Shown one piece after another: positions 43,510 through 54,899 of a DNA stretch of 64,000 bases (within the stretch, counting starts at the first letter, position 1; every line of letters starts with the position of its first letter). A program made the position numbers and the translations under genes. The notes under the pieces are model-generated. The model was not told where the DNA came from. It saw nothing but the letters and a program-made list of their open reading frames with translations, and searched no databases. This DNA is from Zygnema cylindricum. Its lineage: Eukaryota > Streptophyta > Zygnematophyceae > Zygnematales > Zygnemataceae. The stretch is taken from NCBI GenBank assembly GCA_037447655.1, contig JBBHKE010001759.1:17743-81742 (forward strand), in the 5' to 3' direction.

Positions 43510-44557
43510 TGAAACAGTAATAGCGGATCGAACTTGTCTATAAAGAGGTATTTATGTGTTATGATTATAGAGTACTGAATTTGGTAGACGTCCACGAAAG
43601 AATCACGCTATTTGGAGTTATATTTTAATAGTTATAGCGATGGGTGCATGTTGGTGATAGCGTGGGGTATAAATAACAAGTGGGTATCATTGAAACAGGT
43701 TAAGGGTCAAATTAGTACCAAAATTTCGAGTGTACGTTTCATAAAGTTCTAATGAAACGTTTAGTATGCACGGTGGTTCGTTTCGTACAAATTTTAGTAT
43801 GAAACGTCACTTTCCCTTAAGGGAATTTCATAGGAAGTTTAGCATGCGAAATTTGTTATGCACGATCGTACGAAGTCGCGTTTAGTTTGGCGCGCACTTT
43901 TGCACGTGAATGTAACGTAGTGAATCGTAAAGTTTGATTGGTTAGTAAATTGCTAAGTAGTTAGTAAGAGATTTCGCATGTTTTTGCATTTGTCAGTCTG
44001 AGTCCTTGCTGATCAATGATTGGCCAGGTAAAAGCCTGTTAAAACGCTTGCTGATCAATGATTGGCCAGGTAAAAGCCTGTTAAAATGGAGCGTTCACTC
44101 TGGCATGGCTAGTCTAGGGCGTCCAGGGCGATGAGGGATAAATAGTGAAGTGTAAGAGGAGAGTAGACATTTTTTCATTTGGAAAAGTTTGTGGAAATTC
44201 CCACTGATCTTGGTCCTGAGCGATTAATAGCAAATTGGAGAAAAGGCATTTTTTGCATTGAGATTCGATTAATACCAAATTGGAGAAAATGCATTTTTTG
44301 CATTGAAATCTCTTACTAACTTAATAGTGTTTTAATAGTTAAGAGATAGAATTATTAAGAGTGGAAAGTAGTGGAGGGTTGAGCCACGAGGGCAAGAGAC
44401 TAAACTAATGTTATGTGGACAGAAGCTTCTTTTAATTTAATGTTTATCCTTATGTGAGTGTGGTCCAATGTGGATGTGTATTTTGCAATGTGTGGAATGT
44501 GTGGTTAGGATTGTTTGTAGTAATGGGATTTTCTGAGAGGTAGGAGATCCTGTTACA
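43510..44557 (+). repeat. 5' LTR of Gypsy Z with two internal tandem duplications
   Basis: 1048 bp, longer than the other family LTRs because a segment with TTGCTGATCAATGATTGGCC is duplicated (about 44008-44092) and one with CAAATTGGAGAAAA is duplicated (about 44219-44308), each by roughly 42-46 bp. Confidence 0.9.
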
Positions 44558-44559
44558 TA

Positions 44560-44571
44560 TGGTATCGGAGC
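44560..44571 (+). other. Primer-binding site of Gypsy Z
   Basis: TGGTATCGGAGC, two bases after the LTR end. Confidence 0.85.
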
Positions 44572-45345
44572 TTTGGTTAGAAATCAAGGAGAAGTTTGCT
44601 CACCCGAAATCGATTGTCGTGACCGGTGAGGGTGCTCTAACCTGTGTCGGTAGAACCACAATGTGAAGTGGTAGGGGATTGGAGGGAAACTCAGTGATCA
44701 CACACCCAGCGGCCGCTAGTTTGATGTGGGGCGTGCTCAGGTCCTAAGGACTAAGGCAGGGTGGGCAATGTAGCCACCCCTGAAGCTCAGTCCAATTACC
44801 TAGAGGCCAAACAAACTTGCCTTCTTCTAGCAATGATTCATGTGAAGAGGGAGAGTTTTAAGCCATGAAGGGAAAGGGTTAGAGAGTAAAAGATCCTGAT
44901 GTAGTGGGAAGTGGAAAATTTGCTAATGGAGGAGAAGGATTGTGGAGTACTTTACTTCTTCAAGAGCAAAGGAGTCCAGAAATGACTCAAAACTTTTCAA
45001 ACCCTAAATTGTTACCTTTGATTGCTTTCAATTTTGCTATTGCAAAATTTGTGGTTAAATCTTACCTTTGAGAGCTTTCAATTTTGCTGTTGCAAAATTT
45101 GTGGGGAAATTTTTACCTTTTGCTTCAATGTTGGGAAATTGAAATTTGAATTTGCACTAACTTACTGTCAATGTTTTTTTTTTATTACTCAGATTTTGAC
45201 ATTTTCATAGGATTCGTTAAGGAGAAGAAGTCTTGGATTGGAACAATCTTAGGACTTCAAATCTGCAACAAATTTTTTTGGGAAATTATATTTTGTTTTT
45301 CTTTTTGCTTGATTTCATTGTGTGATAATGACAAATTCTGCATGG
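44572..45345 (+). other. Leader of Gypsy Z, non-coding
   Basis: Matches the leader of Y (11601-12392) without Y's 43-bp duplication. No gene; frames 45022-45210 and 45171-45353 follow leader sequence. Confidence 0.75.
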
Positions 45346-46599
45346 AAACGTGAAATGGAGAATGCTTAAATGTGTTGAAGATGCGTACTGTGAAATTGGT
45401 CAAAAGATTTAATAATCATGCTGCCGCTGTGGATGAAACCATTTCCGAATTGAAAAGTTAATTAAAAGTTGTTAAAGAAAATGGAAATGTTTCAAATGAG
45501 AAATTAGATGAACTTATTAACTTAATTCAGACCAAGAATGATATTAATGACCAAAAGGGTGAAAGTAGTAAAAGGAATGCCAATTTTAGGGAGGATGATC
45601 ATGATAAACCTAAGAAGATAATAGATTTGAAATTGTCTATTTTTGAGGCACCATCCTTTGATGGTAAGAAGATTGATGAGTTCGATGCTTGGATTTTTCA
45701 TATGGAGTATTATTTGGAATCTAAAAATTGTGATCGTGATGATTACACTTCTCTTGCGGTTAGTTGTTTGAAAGGCTATGATCAGATTTGGTATTATACT
45801 CAGAGAAGGTCTAAATTGATTCCTGATAATGCTAATTGGGAAACTTTTAAAACCGCGATCAAATCGCGATTCTTGTCTGTCACTTTTAAATCCACAATGG
45901 AAGAAAAGTGGTTGAACTGTAAGTAGTAAGATCTGTGAAGGATTACATCGTGGAATTTGACTCATGTAGCATTCATATTACAGGTTTGACTGATGAAATG
46001 GCTAAGTTGCATTTCTTAAATTATCTAAACCCTATACTGAAATCAGAATTGAAACATCAAAAAATTAATAATTTGAAAGAATTACAAGACAAGGCATTGG
46101 AATTAGAGGATCGGTTGGGGTATAATCGGGAAACTAGATCACTAAGGGGTAATTTGAATGAAGTTCAAAGTGGGATGAGGGGGAATTTGTGGATGAGGGT
46201 CTGAATGCTGGTTTGGTGAATAGGCAAAATATATTTAGGGGAAATAAGAAGGGTGGACAGAGTGGTAATGTAAGAAACAAATTTAACAATAGAGGGGGAT
46301 ACATTAAGAGTCCTAAACCAAGCATTAATGCTCAGAAGCCTAACCTTACCATCCCCACATGCACTATTTGTCAGAAAAAGGGTTATAGAGCATTTGAGTG
46401 TGCACAACTGAAAAAGATTAACTGTTATAACTGTGGAGAGGAGGGACATTTTAGTAGAGAGTGCACAAAACCCAAAAAAAAAATCAGTTGCTTCAAATGC
46501 GGAGGTCCAAATCATTACGCTAAAGACTGTACAGATAAAGGTTCTCTCAAAACAGTCGATGTAAATGAGGTCAACAAGAGGATATTGCATTATACTTAG
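45346..46599 (+). pseudogene. Gypsy Z Gag with three CCHC zinc knuckles
   Basis: Same pieces as Y: a broken N-terminus (45346-45560, with a one-base loss in AATGCTTAAATG and a stop), capsid part 45627-45926 ending TAG-TAA, 45935-46204, and 46189-46599 with CTICQKKGYRAFEC (the His of the first knuckle is now Tyr), CYNCGEEGHFSREC and CFKCGGPNHYAKDC. The TAG-TAA and the frame change at about 46189 are shared with Y. Confidence 0.87.
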
Positions 46600-46654
46600 C
46601 TGACCAGGAAGCCCAGGAGGTGGGGAACGGAAAAGAATAATTGAAAGTCCTCAG

Positions 46655-47425
46655 TTGAGTCAACCGGATCCAGAAGTTAAAGAGTTAACTCTAGAGAGAA
46701 AATTAATAAATGGAAAAGTTAGGATAGTTGATTTTATTATGATTCTCACTACACTGCATAGTTTAAAGAATCCTTCTGATGAAATTCTCAACAACAGACC
46801 TATGTTACGACAGTTAAGTAATGATGACACCAGACACAGATTGATTAGATTCGAGTCATTAGTGGAAGGAAAACCGTTGAGACTAATGGTTGATTCAGGT
46901 GCCACACATAATTTTATTTAACATAGATTTGTAGAGGAAAATAAAATTCCTACTGTCATAAGGGAAAAGCCTTTAAATGCTCAAGTGGCAAATGGTAATA
47001 AGTCCACATTAGACTTACAAACAGACACGATAAAAGTTGATATCAAGGGTCATGAAATGAAAGTTGGGTTTGAAATAATGAATTTGGGAAGTGAAGAACT
47101 AATTGTGGGAAAGCCTTGGTTAACTGAACACAATCCTCAAATTTATTGGGAAATTAGCACCTTGAAAGTGAAGTCTGAAAATGGTTGGAAGGTTTTGCAA
47201 GTAGTATCTCCTAATAAATTGCATAGGAATCATATAAATAACATAACCAAATTGGGAGTGGGAGGTTTGATATCTGCTAAACAATATAAAAAGCACTTAA
47301 AAGATAAAGCAAATCATGATTTCTTGTTATTAGTAACTGAGGCAGTTACTGATGAAAGGGGGGGAGAAAACACTAACATTGATGTCATCCCTAATTCAGA
47401 CACCACTAAAACTCTCAAAAACTAA
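46655..47425 (+). pseudogene. Gypsy Z aspartic protease
   Basis: LMVDSGATHNFI active site followed by the TAA (46919-46921) shared with Y, then the open frame 46985-47425 with GSEELIVGKPWL. A one-base deletion near 47418 (CTCAAAAAC against CTCGAAAAAC in Y) ends the frame. Confidence 0.87.
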
Positions 47426-48756
47426 AATCTGATTTTGTAATTGACATTAATACATCTGATGTTGCTATTAAAGATTTGTTTTTTGAATTTCAAGATGTTT
47501 TTCCAAGTGATTTACCCTCAGGAAGGCCACCTTCCCGAGATGTGGAACATGTTATTATCCTTGAACCTGGATGCAACCCTCTTGTCACAGGAATTTATAA
47601 GCACAGTTTCTTTGAGCAGGAGGAATTAAAGAAACAGATCAACGAACTGCTAGAGAAAAATTATATTCAGCCCAACAAATCACCGTACAGAGCACCAATT
47701 CTCTTGGTCCATAAAAAAGACGGAACGTTGAGAATGTGTGTCGATTATCATAGTTTGAACAAGATTACGGTGAAGGATAAGTATCCGTTACCTTTAATTT
47801 TTGATTTGATAGATCGTTTAAAAGGTGCTAAAGTAGTTTTGTTGATTGACTTGCGTAGTGGCTTTAATCAGGTGCCAATTAGAATTGAAGATGTTGATAA
47901 AACTACTTTCAGGACTAAGGTGGGTCATTTCGAATGGATAGTGATGCCATTCAGCTTAACGAATGCACCGCCTACTTACCAAAGATTAATGAACCAAACC
48001 TTTTTAGATTACATAGATGAGTTTGTCCAAGTGTTTATAGATGATATTTAAGTTTACAGTGAATCTAAAGAACAACATGTAATTCATTGAAAAAGAGTGT
48101 TGAAAAGGTTAAGGGAAAGAAAATTATATGGAAAATTGTCAAAATTCAACTTTGATAAAAGTGAACAATTATTTTTGGGACACATAGTTAGTGGGGAAGG
48201 TGTTAAAACCGATCTATCCAAAATTTTAGCAATCCAAAATTGGAAACAACCTACTAATGTCATAGAAGTTAGATCGTTTTTGGGATTGGCCACTTATTAC
48301 AGGAAATTTATCAGGAACTTCAGTATGATCGCCGCACCTTTTACACATTTACTTCGGTAGAAGGAGACGTTTGTGTGGGGAGCTGATCATGAGGGAGCAT
48401 TTGAGGAACTAAAAGGGAAGTTTACCTCTGCCCCTACACTGGTGTATCTTGACCCTGCTGGGGAATTTGAAGTTATGATCACTACAGATGCATATGATAA
48501 AGGTCAAGGTGCAGTCATAAGTCAAAAAGTCGGCAAACACTTTCATCCTATTGCTTTTTAGTCCAGAAAATTCAATGATGTTGAAAAAAACTATACTGCA
48601 CTAGAAAAGGAATTACTTGCAATTGTACATGCATTGGTGAAATGGCGTTGTTATTTGCATAATAAAGAATTTACAATTCACTTTGATAATAAAGCACTCT
48701 ATTATTCACAAAGATTAAGTGATGCACATATTATGACTGGCAGACAGGTTAGGTGA
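47426..48756 (+). pseudogene. Gypsy Z reverse transcriptase and RNase H
   Basis: RT open 47476-48051 with [39 protein letters not shown] and VFIDDI, where a TAA follows directly on the catalytic box (48048-48050). RT continues at 48097-48360 to the shared TAG (48358-48360), then RNase H 48373-48750 (ITTDAYDKGQGAVISQ), with a private TAG near 48559 and the shared TGA at 48754-48756. Confidence 0.9.
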
Positions 48757-49734
48757 ATGCAAAAATTAGCATATTTCAAATTTAATGTCAAACATATTCT
48801 TGGGAAGACAAATGTAGTCGCAGATCCTTTAAGTAGATGTTTTGAAATAAGTGTTATGGTTCAGCATGAATTGTTTTTAGATACTATTAGAAATGGGTAT
48901 CATAAAGATCCTTATTTTGCTGTGATTTGCAAGAATATTTCGGGAGGGCATTCTGACCCATTGAATGAGAGGCATGTCAAAAACTTTAGACTAGAGGATG
49001 GTTTACTGTATTTGCAAATTGGGGATAGATTATGCATTCATGAAGTGGGAGACTTAAGAAAACAAATTTTATGGGAAGCTCATGAGCATTTAGGACATCT
49101 AGGTCGAGATAAAACTCTTAGTCGATTGCAAAATAGATTGTTTTGGCCTGGGATGGCAAAGGAGGTGTCAAAACACGTGGAAAGTTGTGTCCCTTGCCAA
49201 CAGAGTAAACCTAGTACCCAAAAACCTAAAGGTCTCTTAAAACCTTTGGATATTCTCGAAAGACCGTGGGAATCTGTCAGTATGGATTTTATTGTCAAGT
49301 TACCAGCTACATCCAAAAAGAATGACAGTATCATGGTCGTAGTCCATAGGTTCAGTAAAATGGCAATCTTTATCCCTTGCAAAACCACTCATTCAGTTGT
49401 AGATATTGCAAAGTTATATTTTGACAACGTGTTCAGACATCATGGAGTCCCTCTATCTATAGTCAGTGATAGAGATTCTAAATTTACGTCTGCTTTTTGG
49501 AAAGAGTTACAGCAAAATTCAAGCTTTGAATTGAAAATGAGTACCGCTTATCATCCTCAGACAGATCGACAGACAGAAAGGATGAACCGTACACTAGAGG
49601 AAATGCTTAGGACTGTTTGCAATGGAATTCAAAACACATGGGAATCTAAACTGCCATTAATGGAATTTGCATACAAATCATGTAAACATGCTAGTACAAG
49701 ATTCTCACCATTTAAAGTTGCATACGGATACTAA
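48757..49734 (+). pseudogene. Gypsy Z integrase, open frame of 325 codons
   Basis: The longest intact part of the Y/Z family: zinc module HLGHLGRDKTLSRLQ ... CVPCQQSK, core aspartates in VSMDFIVKLP and SIVSDRDSKF, and the catalytic Glu in RQTERMNRTLEEML. It ends at a TAA near 49732; the related reading goes on in other frames to the GPY/F-like part. The first codons follow the shared TGA, so the frame lacks its natural upstream polyprotein. Confidence 0.9.
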
Positions 49735-50340
49735 CCTAGAGAAGCATTAGACTTAATAACAGGGTCACTCAAGAGAATAGAGGTTATGGAACAGAGTTTT
49801 GGGAATACGTTGAAACAGTTTGGAAAACTGTTTGGGATGCATTAGTGGAGGCACAAAGGAGGCAAAAATTAAATGCTAACCGCAAACGAGGTGGTTCGGT
49901 GTTACGCACAGGTGACATGGTTTGGATTTCTACAACTCATTACAGGTGCAAGATTGATGGACAATCGGATCCTACGGGGAAATTTTCTCCTTAGTACATT
50001 GGACCATTTACTGTAATCGAGATGATATCGTCAGTTGCTGCCAAATTGGACTTTCCACCTTCAACAAAAATTTATCCAGTGATACACATCAGCTAATTGA
50101 AACCAGCGAATTTCGACCAACTGAAGGAGAATTGGAATTGGATCCCTCAATAATTATTGAACCTGAAGTCCACAAATGGGTAATAGATTGGGTTGGTCAA
50201 CGGTTCAAGGTCGGCGATACTATATTCTGGCAAGTGCATTATCTAGGAAAGGCCTGAGGATGAGTTGACATTAGAGGATAAAAATTCTGATTTTATACAG
50301 AGGTATTGGAGGGATAATAATATAGAAGTCCCGTCTTGAG
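49735..50340 (+). pseudogene. Gypsy Z integrase C-terminus with chromodomain-like tail
   Basis: Counterpart of 16968-17446. GPY/F-type blocks are present in broken frames (a TAG in the FSPxYIGPF block near 49993), then EVHKWVIDWVGQRFKVGD and, after the one-base shift shared with Y, the PEDELTLEDKN tail. Single copy of the segment that is duplicated in Y. Confidence 0.6.
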
Positions 50341-50373
50341 AATTAAAGGTGTTTTAACTGAGGTCAGTTAAAA

Positions 50374-50387
50374 TAAGATGGGGATGA
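50374..50387 (+). other. Polypurine tract of Gypsy Z
   Basis: AAGATGGGGATGA directly precedes the 3' LTR start TGTAACA. Confidence 0.7.
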
Positions 50388-51356
50388 TGTAACATAAATA
50401 GCGGATCGAACTTGTTTATAAAGGGGTAATTAGGTGTTATGATTATAAAGTACTAAATTTGGTAGACGTCTGCGAAAGAATCACGCTATTTGGAGTTATA
50501 TTTTAAAAGTTATAGCGATGGGTGTATTTAGGTGACAACGTGGGGTCTAAATAACAAGTGGGTATCATTGAAACGTGTTAAGGGTCAAATTAGTACCGAA
50601 ATAACGCGTGTACGTTTCATAAAGTTCTAATGAAACGTTTAGTATGCACGGTGGTTCGTTTCGTACAAATTTTAGTATGAAACGTCACTTTCACTTAGGG
50701 GAATTTCGTAGGAAGTTTCGCGTGCGAAATTTGTTACGCACGATCGTGCGAAGTCGCGTTTCGTTTGGCGCGCACTTTTGCACGTAAATGTTACGTAGTG
50801 AAACATAACGTTTGATTGGTTAGTAAAGTGCTAAGTAGTTAGTAAGAGATTTCGCACGTTTTTGCATTGGTCAGTCTGAGTCCTTGCTGATCAATGATTG
50901 GCCCAGGTAAAAGCATGTTAAAACAGAGCGTTGACTCAGGCCAGGCGAGTCCACGGCGATGATGGATAAATAGTGAAGTGTAAGAGGAGATTAGACATCT
51001 TTTCCTTTGGAAAAGTTTGTGGAAATTCCGGCTGATCTTGGTCGTGAGTGATTAATACCAAATTGGAGAAAAGGCATTTTTGCATTGAAATCTCTTGCTA
51101 ACTAAATAGTGTTTTAGTAGTTAAGAGATAGAATTATTAAGTGTGAAGAGTAGTGGAAAACACTTTAATAAGAAGGGTTGAGCCACGAGGGGAAGAGACC
51201 AAGCTAATGTTTTGTGGACAAAAGCTTCTTCTAATTTAAAGTTTATCCTTATGTGAGTGTGGTCCAATGTGGATGTGTATTTTCCAATGTGTGGAATGTG
51301 TGGTTGGGATTGTTTGTAGTAATGGGATTTTCTGAGAGGTATGAGATCCTGTTGCA
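50388..51356 (+). repeat. 3' LTR of Gypsy Z
   Basis: 969 bp from TGTAACATAAATAG to GATCCTGTTGCA. It carries the same CpG-bearing palindromes as the Y LTRs (CGCACGATCGTGCG at about 50737). Confidence 0.92.
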
Positions 51357-51505
51357 CTAACCCATTGATGTTGCCACGTCATCATCATATCGAGTCTTGG
51401 TGGTATCAAATATCGAAAGGTCTTGCTTACGACCCTATCGCCCTACATTCCTATGAATCCTCCTTGTCTAGTGGACAAAGTTAAGTTCACGATTTTGGAA
51501 AATCA

Positions 51506-51709
51506 ATGTTTACCTACCACGGTTCTCCATTTGCTCATGATTTTCATTGCCCATTTGAATGGATGGTATCCGTAGTAAAGGCTAGTAGAAATTACGAGAA
51601 CATGGTCTCACATGTTCAAAAAGCTGACCATGTACACATGCCCTATGGTAATGTGTATCCAAATTGTATTATGAATGGCAACCATTATCACGGTTTTGTT
51701 TGCTTTTGA
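51506..51709 (+). other. Unrecognised 67-codon open frame
   Basis: Encodes a His/Tyr-rich peptide (start MFTYHGSPFAHDFHC, end NGNHYHGFVCF). No family is recognised. It lies between Gypsy Z and a tRNA-like sequence and could be an exon remnant of a host gene or chance. No promoter or splice context decides. Confidence 0.2.
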
Positions 51710-51846
51710 TTAATTGACAAAATAGCGTTAATAACAAGATTGTGTTCACTTCATTAATAATTTGTTTACGCTAAAATTGATAGTAAATTTTGTTAAGATT
51801 CCTAAAATCGGTGGATATGATGAACGTTCCCAATAAAATGAATGAT

Positions 51847-51918
51847 GAGCCGGCCAGGATTTGAATCTGAGACCTTTCACTGTAGCTGTGATTGCGCTAA
51901 CCACTACGCCACCAGCCC
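51847..51918 (-). tRNA. tRNA-like sequence on the minus strand (pseudo-tRNA or SINE head)
   Basis: 72 bases with a full seven-pair acceptor stem including wobbles (GGGCTGG/CCGGCTC), a D-stem GCGT/GCGC, a mostly paired anticodon stem and a T-arm around GATTCAAATCC. The anticodon loop AGCTACA lacks U33. A-box TGGCGTAGTGG and B-box GATTCAAATCC fit Pol III promoters. An 8-bp inverted repeat (CACCAGCC/GGCTGGTG, 51910-51935) overlaps its 5' end. Best read as tRNA-derived; function doubtful. Confidence 0.5.
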
Positions 51919-53624
51919 AAATATCGTGGCTGGTGAGTCATTTTTATTTAGGTATTTAGTGTGGATCCGGATTTTGATCGGTACAATTTTCGTACTTCAA
52001 CAAATTTTGTCTTGATGTTTGATATAGGGTGAAACTCTATCAGACTAAAAGTGAGGTTGTTTAAATAAATATGTATCTTTATTAATTATTTTATTTTTTA
52101 AGGAAAAATAACATTACAGAAGATCCGACCGTGATTCGCCTAAGGTACGCTATAGAAATGTACTATAGTCAAAAATGACCGCTGTATTTTTTTTGGGTAT
52201 TCATCCGCGAAGTAACCGCTTCATCCGGTTCTGAACCTTGCGTTTTTGGGGCTCTGTGTACCTCCGAGGTCGGTTTCGCGCATTGTGAGAGATCCACGTC
52301 GGCCCCCCGTCATCATTTCGTTTTACGACGCGCCGCGCCGCGTGGCGGTAAAATCGTATATATATGTTTAGGGTGTTTTATTATTTTGTGTTTTTTTAAT
52401 ATAAAAAACACCAAACCACACCCTAAAAAATCCTAAACGTGTAAACCCTAACCAGATACCCGGTAGGTATCTTGTCAGTGGTGAACTTACGGCGCATTTC
52501 GAACAGTGAAATGCGGGTTCACACGCGTTCACCACACCGGGGGAACTTGTAACACACCTTCCCATGTGGGTTACCCAACTGGGGGAGGTGGCTAGTCAAC
52601 TACAGTACAAGACGTGTAGAATCGGTTGACGTGGATGTTTAAGTTACGCAAGATCCAATCGAAAGTCCTAAACGCTCTTTCTACGATCCTTCTAGCTTCG
52701 TGGTTTCCCGCGCTTATATTTGTCAGTTTTATTATGATTTTTTTTCATTATAATTGGTCGGTATATGATTGATCTTTGACGATTTTCAATATCCAATCTT
52801 AGCTTACGTGGTACCACTCAAAGCAGAACACGTATGCAAAGCTTTGTTTTCAAACACTACCCAATGAAACGCGTAGTCCAGAACTTTACAGCCAGTAAAT
52901 GTGTCCGTACAATTACAAAAAGTATCCGATGGAACTTGGGCCTTACGCGAGTGCATGGTTATATGCGGTAATGCCGCCAAAACAATTTTGGCGTCTTCCA
53001 GCGTAGTTTTTACGGGGAATAAATATCTATTTGTCGATTACCAATGGCAAATGCCAAATGGGCAAGCGCAAGAGACTCTTAACTTTTAGGGTCCCGACAA
53101 AGTACTTCAAAACTTTCTGATATTTATCTAATAATGAATGAAATTTGTCGATTTGTGATGTGGATTACAGTCTTGTGCCGGCAGACTTGCCGTCTAGAGC
53201 CTGTCATACATTCCAGCCGGCTAGTTCGTACCTCCGGCTCCGCCAAAATTTGAAAGTCAACAATTTAAAATCATCAAGCCGGAAAATTAAACCAATCGTG
53301 TCACACTCCGGGCAGCAATTATTGGCTTACTAGATCGATTCCTTTTATTGTTTTTACGAGATAAATAGTTTTTTCATGACCGTCGGTAAGTAACGGGAAT
53401 TGCTCATGCGCCTAAGTTTTTTTTGGGTTTTTTTTTTTAGGTTTTTCTTTTTTTGTGTTTTATGGGTTTTTTTTTTAGGTTTTTCTTTTTTTGTGTTTTA
53501 TGGGTTTTTTTTCCCGCGAAATCCTAAAAAATCTGTCGCCTTACGACAAAGTGAAGATACGAATCTTTGGTGCAAAACTTGCGATGGAAAACCCTGGATA
53601 TAAAGTGGCTAAAAAGACAAAATA
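51919..53624. other. Intergenic stretch with a decayed Harbinger-like fragment and T-rich repeats
   Basis: Apart from the fragment at about 52600-52714 and a two-unit repeat of about 39 bp at 53425-53505 (TTTAGGTTTTTCTTTTTTTG units), nothing is recognised. 52330-52350 is CpG-rich. Confidence 0.45.
52600..52714 (-). pseudogene. Possible PIF/Harbinger transposase end fragment
   Basis: On the minus strand one frame reads EARRIVERAFRTFDWILRN, which resembles the third catalytic block of Harbinger DDE transposases (VVERAFGKLKCQWRFLLK in the copy at 60166). Only this block is convincing. Sequence to about 53340 may hold the rest in decayed form. Confidence 0.4.
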
Positions 53625-53627
53625 TAA

Positions 53628-53643
53628 GGGTATGTCCCCATGT
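53628..53643 (+). repeat. Left terminal inverted repeat of the Harbinger element
   Basis: GGGTATGTCCCCATGT, exactly the reverse complement of 61484-61499, preceded by the TAA target duplication. Confidence 0.8.
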
Positions 53644-54147
53644 ACTTGAAACTTAGCGAACTTACTTTGTTTTTAGCGCAGATCCGGTGGACCCGGATTT
53701 CAAGTGTCCCTATGTGTAACACCGAAATTGTTACTTAAAAGGGTGTGACGATTGTATACGCTGACAATGCCCGTGACGGCTGTCAACGTCTACAATCTGT
53801 AATGACGCACGTTGTTTTCCGTAACTGCTTGTGACGCGCGTGACTTTTCGTGACATTGTACACCTACCGCCCTCCAACCTGTGCCGTTTCACGGTTGAAG
53901 AAGATGCGTTTTGACTTTGCGTCTATTGTCGGCTCGACGTGAAATGGCATCGGAACCTTGAGACCCCTGCAAAAAAAAAATCCGTACCGGATGGAAACGG
54001 ACAAAACAAAACAAACTGTGTACTTCTCTTTGTCGTATTAAACAAAAACGGACAAAACATAGAGAATCGCGTACACTTCCACGTCGCTTGAAATCGTTTG
54101 AATTTTTTGAACAAAACGTTACACGTGCGAATACGTGTTCCTATTTG

Positions 54148-54406
54148 TTTATAAAAAATCCTTAATTTTAAATCACATCGGCCCTGTATTTTAAAGATAA
54201 GGTTGAAGATGACGTTTTTTGTCGTCGAAGTGGGTCGAAGAACACAACACGACAAGATGTAGTACATTTTAAATCCGATGATGACGCAAAATGTACTTCT
54301 CTTTTTTTCTATTTTATTGTACGGTTGAAACTTACGCGGTACGGCTCTAAGTTTTACAGGAAAACGACAGAAAAAAACCCTTACTTAAGCACATAGAGAC
54401 GCACCC
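54148..54406 (+). repeat. Diverged internal copy of the Harbinger right end
   Basis: Order and short blocks match 61180-61499 (for example AGTTTTACAGGAAAACGACAG and CTTAAGCACATAGAGACGCAC). It ends in a degenerate terminal repeat (reverse complement GGGTGCGTCTCTATGT) followed by TTA. With the left end at 53628 it could form a 779-bp non-autonomous element, but the TAA/TTA flanks disagree. Confidence 0.6.
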
Positions 54407-54899
54407 TTAGTCCAACGTGACACGTATCTTTAATATCCACGTGTAGCGATTACACATTCTTTAGTTGACTGGCCAATTACTGGACTGCTAAATCCCGGAG
54501 AGTCTAGGCGAGATCTTCTGAAATGTTGTTTTTTGAAATAAAAATAAAATAAACAGTTCGGCAGTACGGAAAATGTACGATTTTTTGTAACCAGCCTCAC
54601 TTTTCGTCTGATGGAGCGTCACCGTTATGCGTCCGAAAATCTGGTGTGTCCGGGCTGCTTGTAATAAAAGGAGATAAATTGATAAATTGACTTTATAATT
54701 TTTCTTCCTTACAACAAAAAAACTGGACTTCGGTATTATCGAACCAGTCTATACTCTAGTCTATACCCTACGTCAAAAAATGACAATTAAATAATTAATA
54801 GTCAGTGATTCAATTAATTTTTCATTTTTCTCCTCCTGTCGTCTTTTTTTTTTTTTTTTTTTTATCTCATCTTTTCTTCAGTTTTTTCTCACTGTCAAT

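Larger units (their letters stand above)
43510..51356 (+). mobile_element. Gypsy element Z (same family as Y)
   Basis: Ty3/Gypsy element with LTRs 43510-44557 and 50388-51356, primer site at 44560 and a polypurine tract before 50388. Gene order as in Y. No clear target duplication: CGTAA stands before and CTAAC after. The 5' LTR start has decayed (TGAAACAG). Coding parts are more intact than in Y, notably the integrase, but shared stops remain. Confidence 0.94.
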
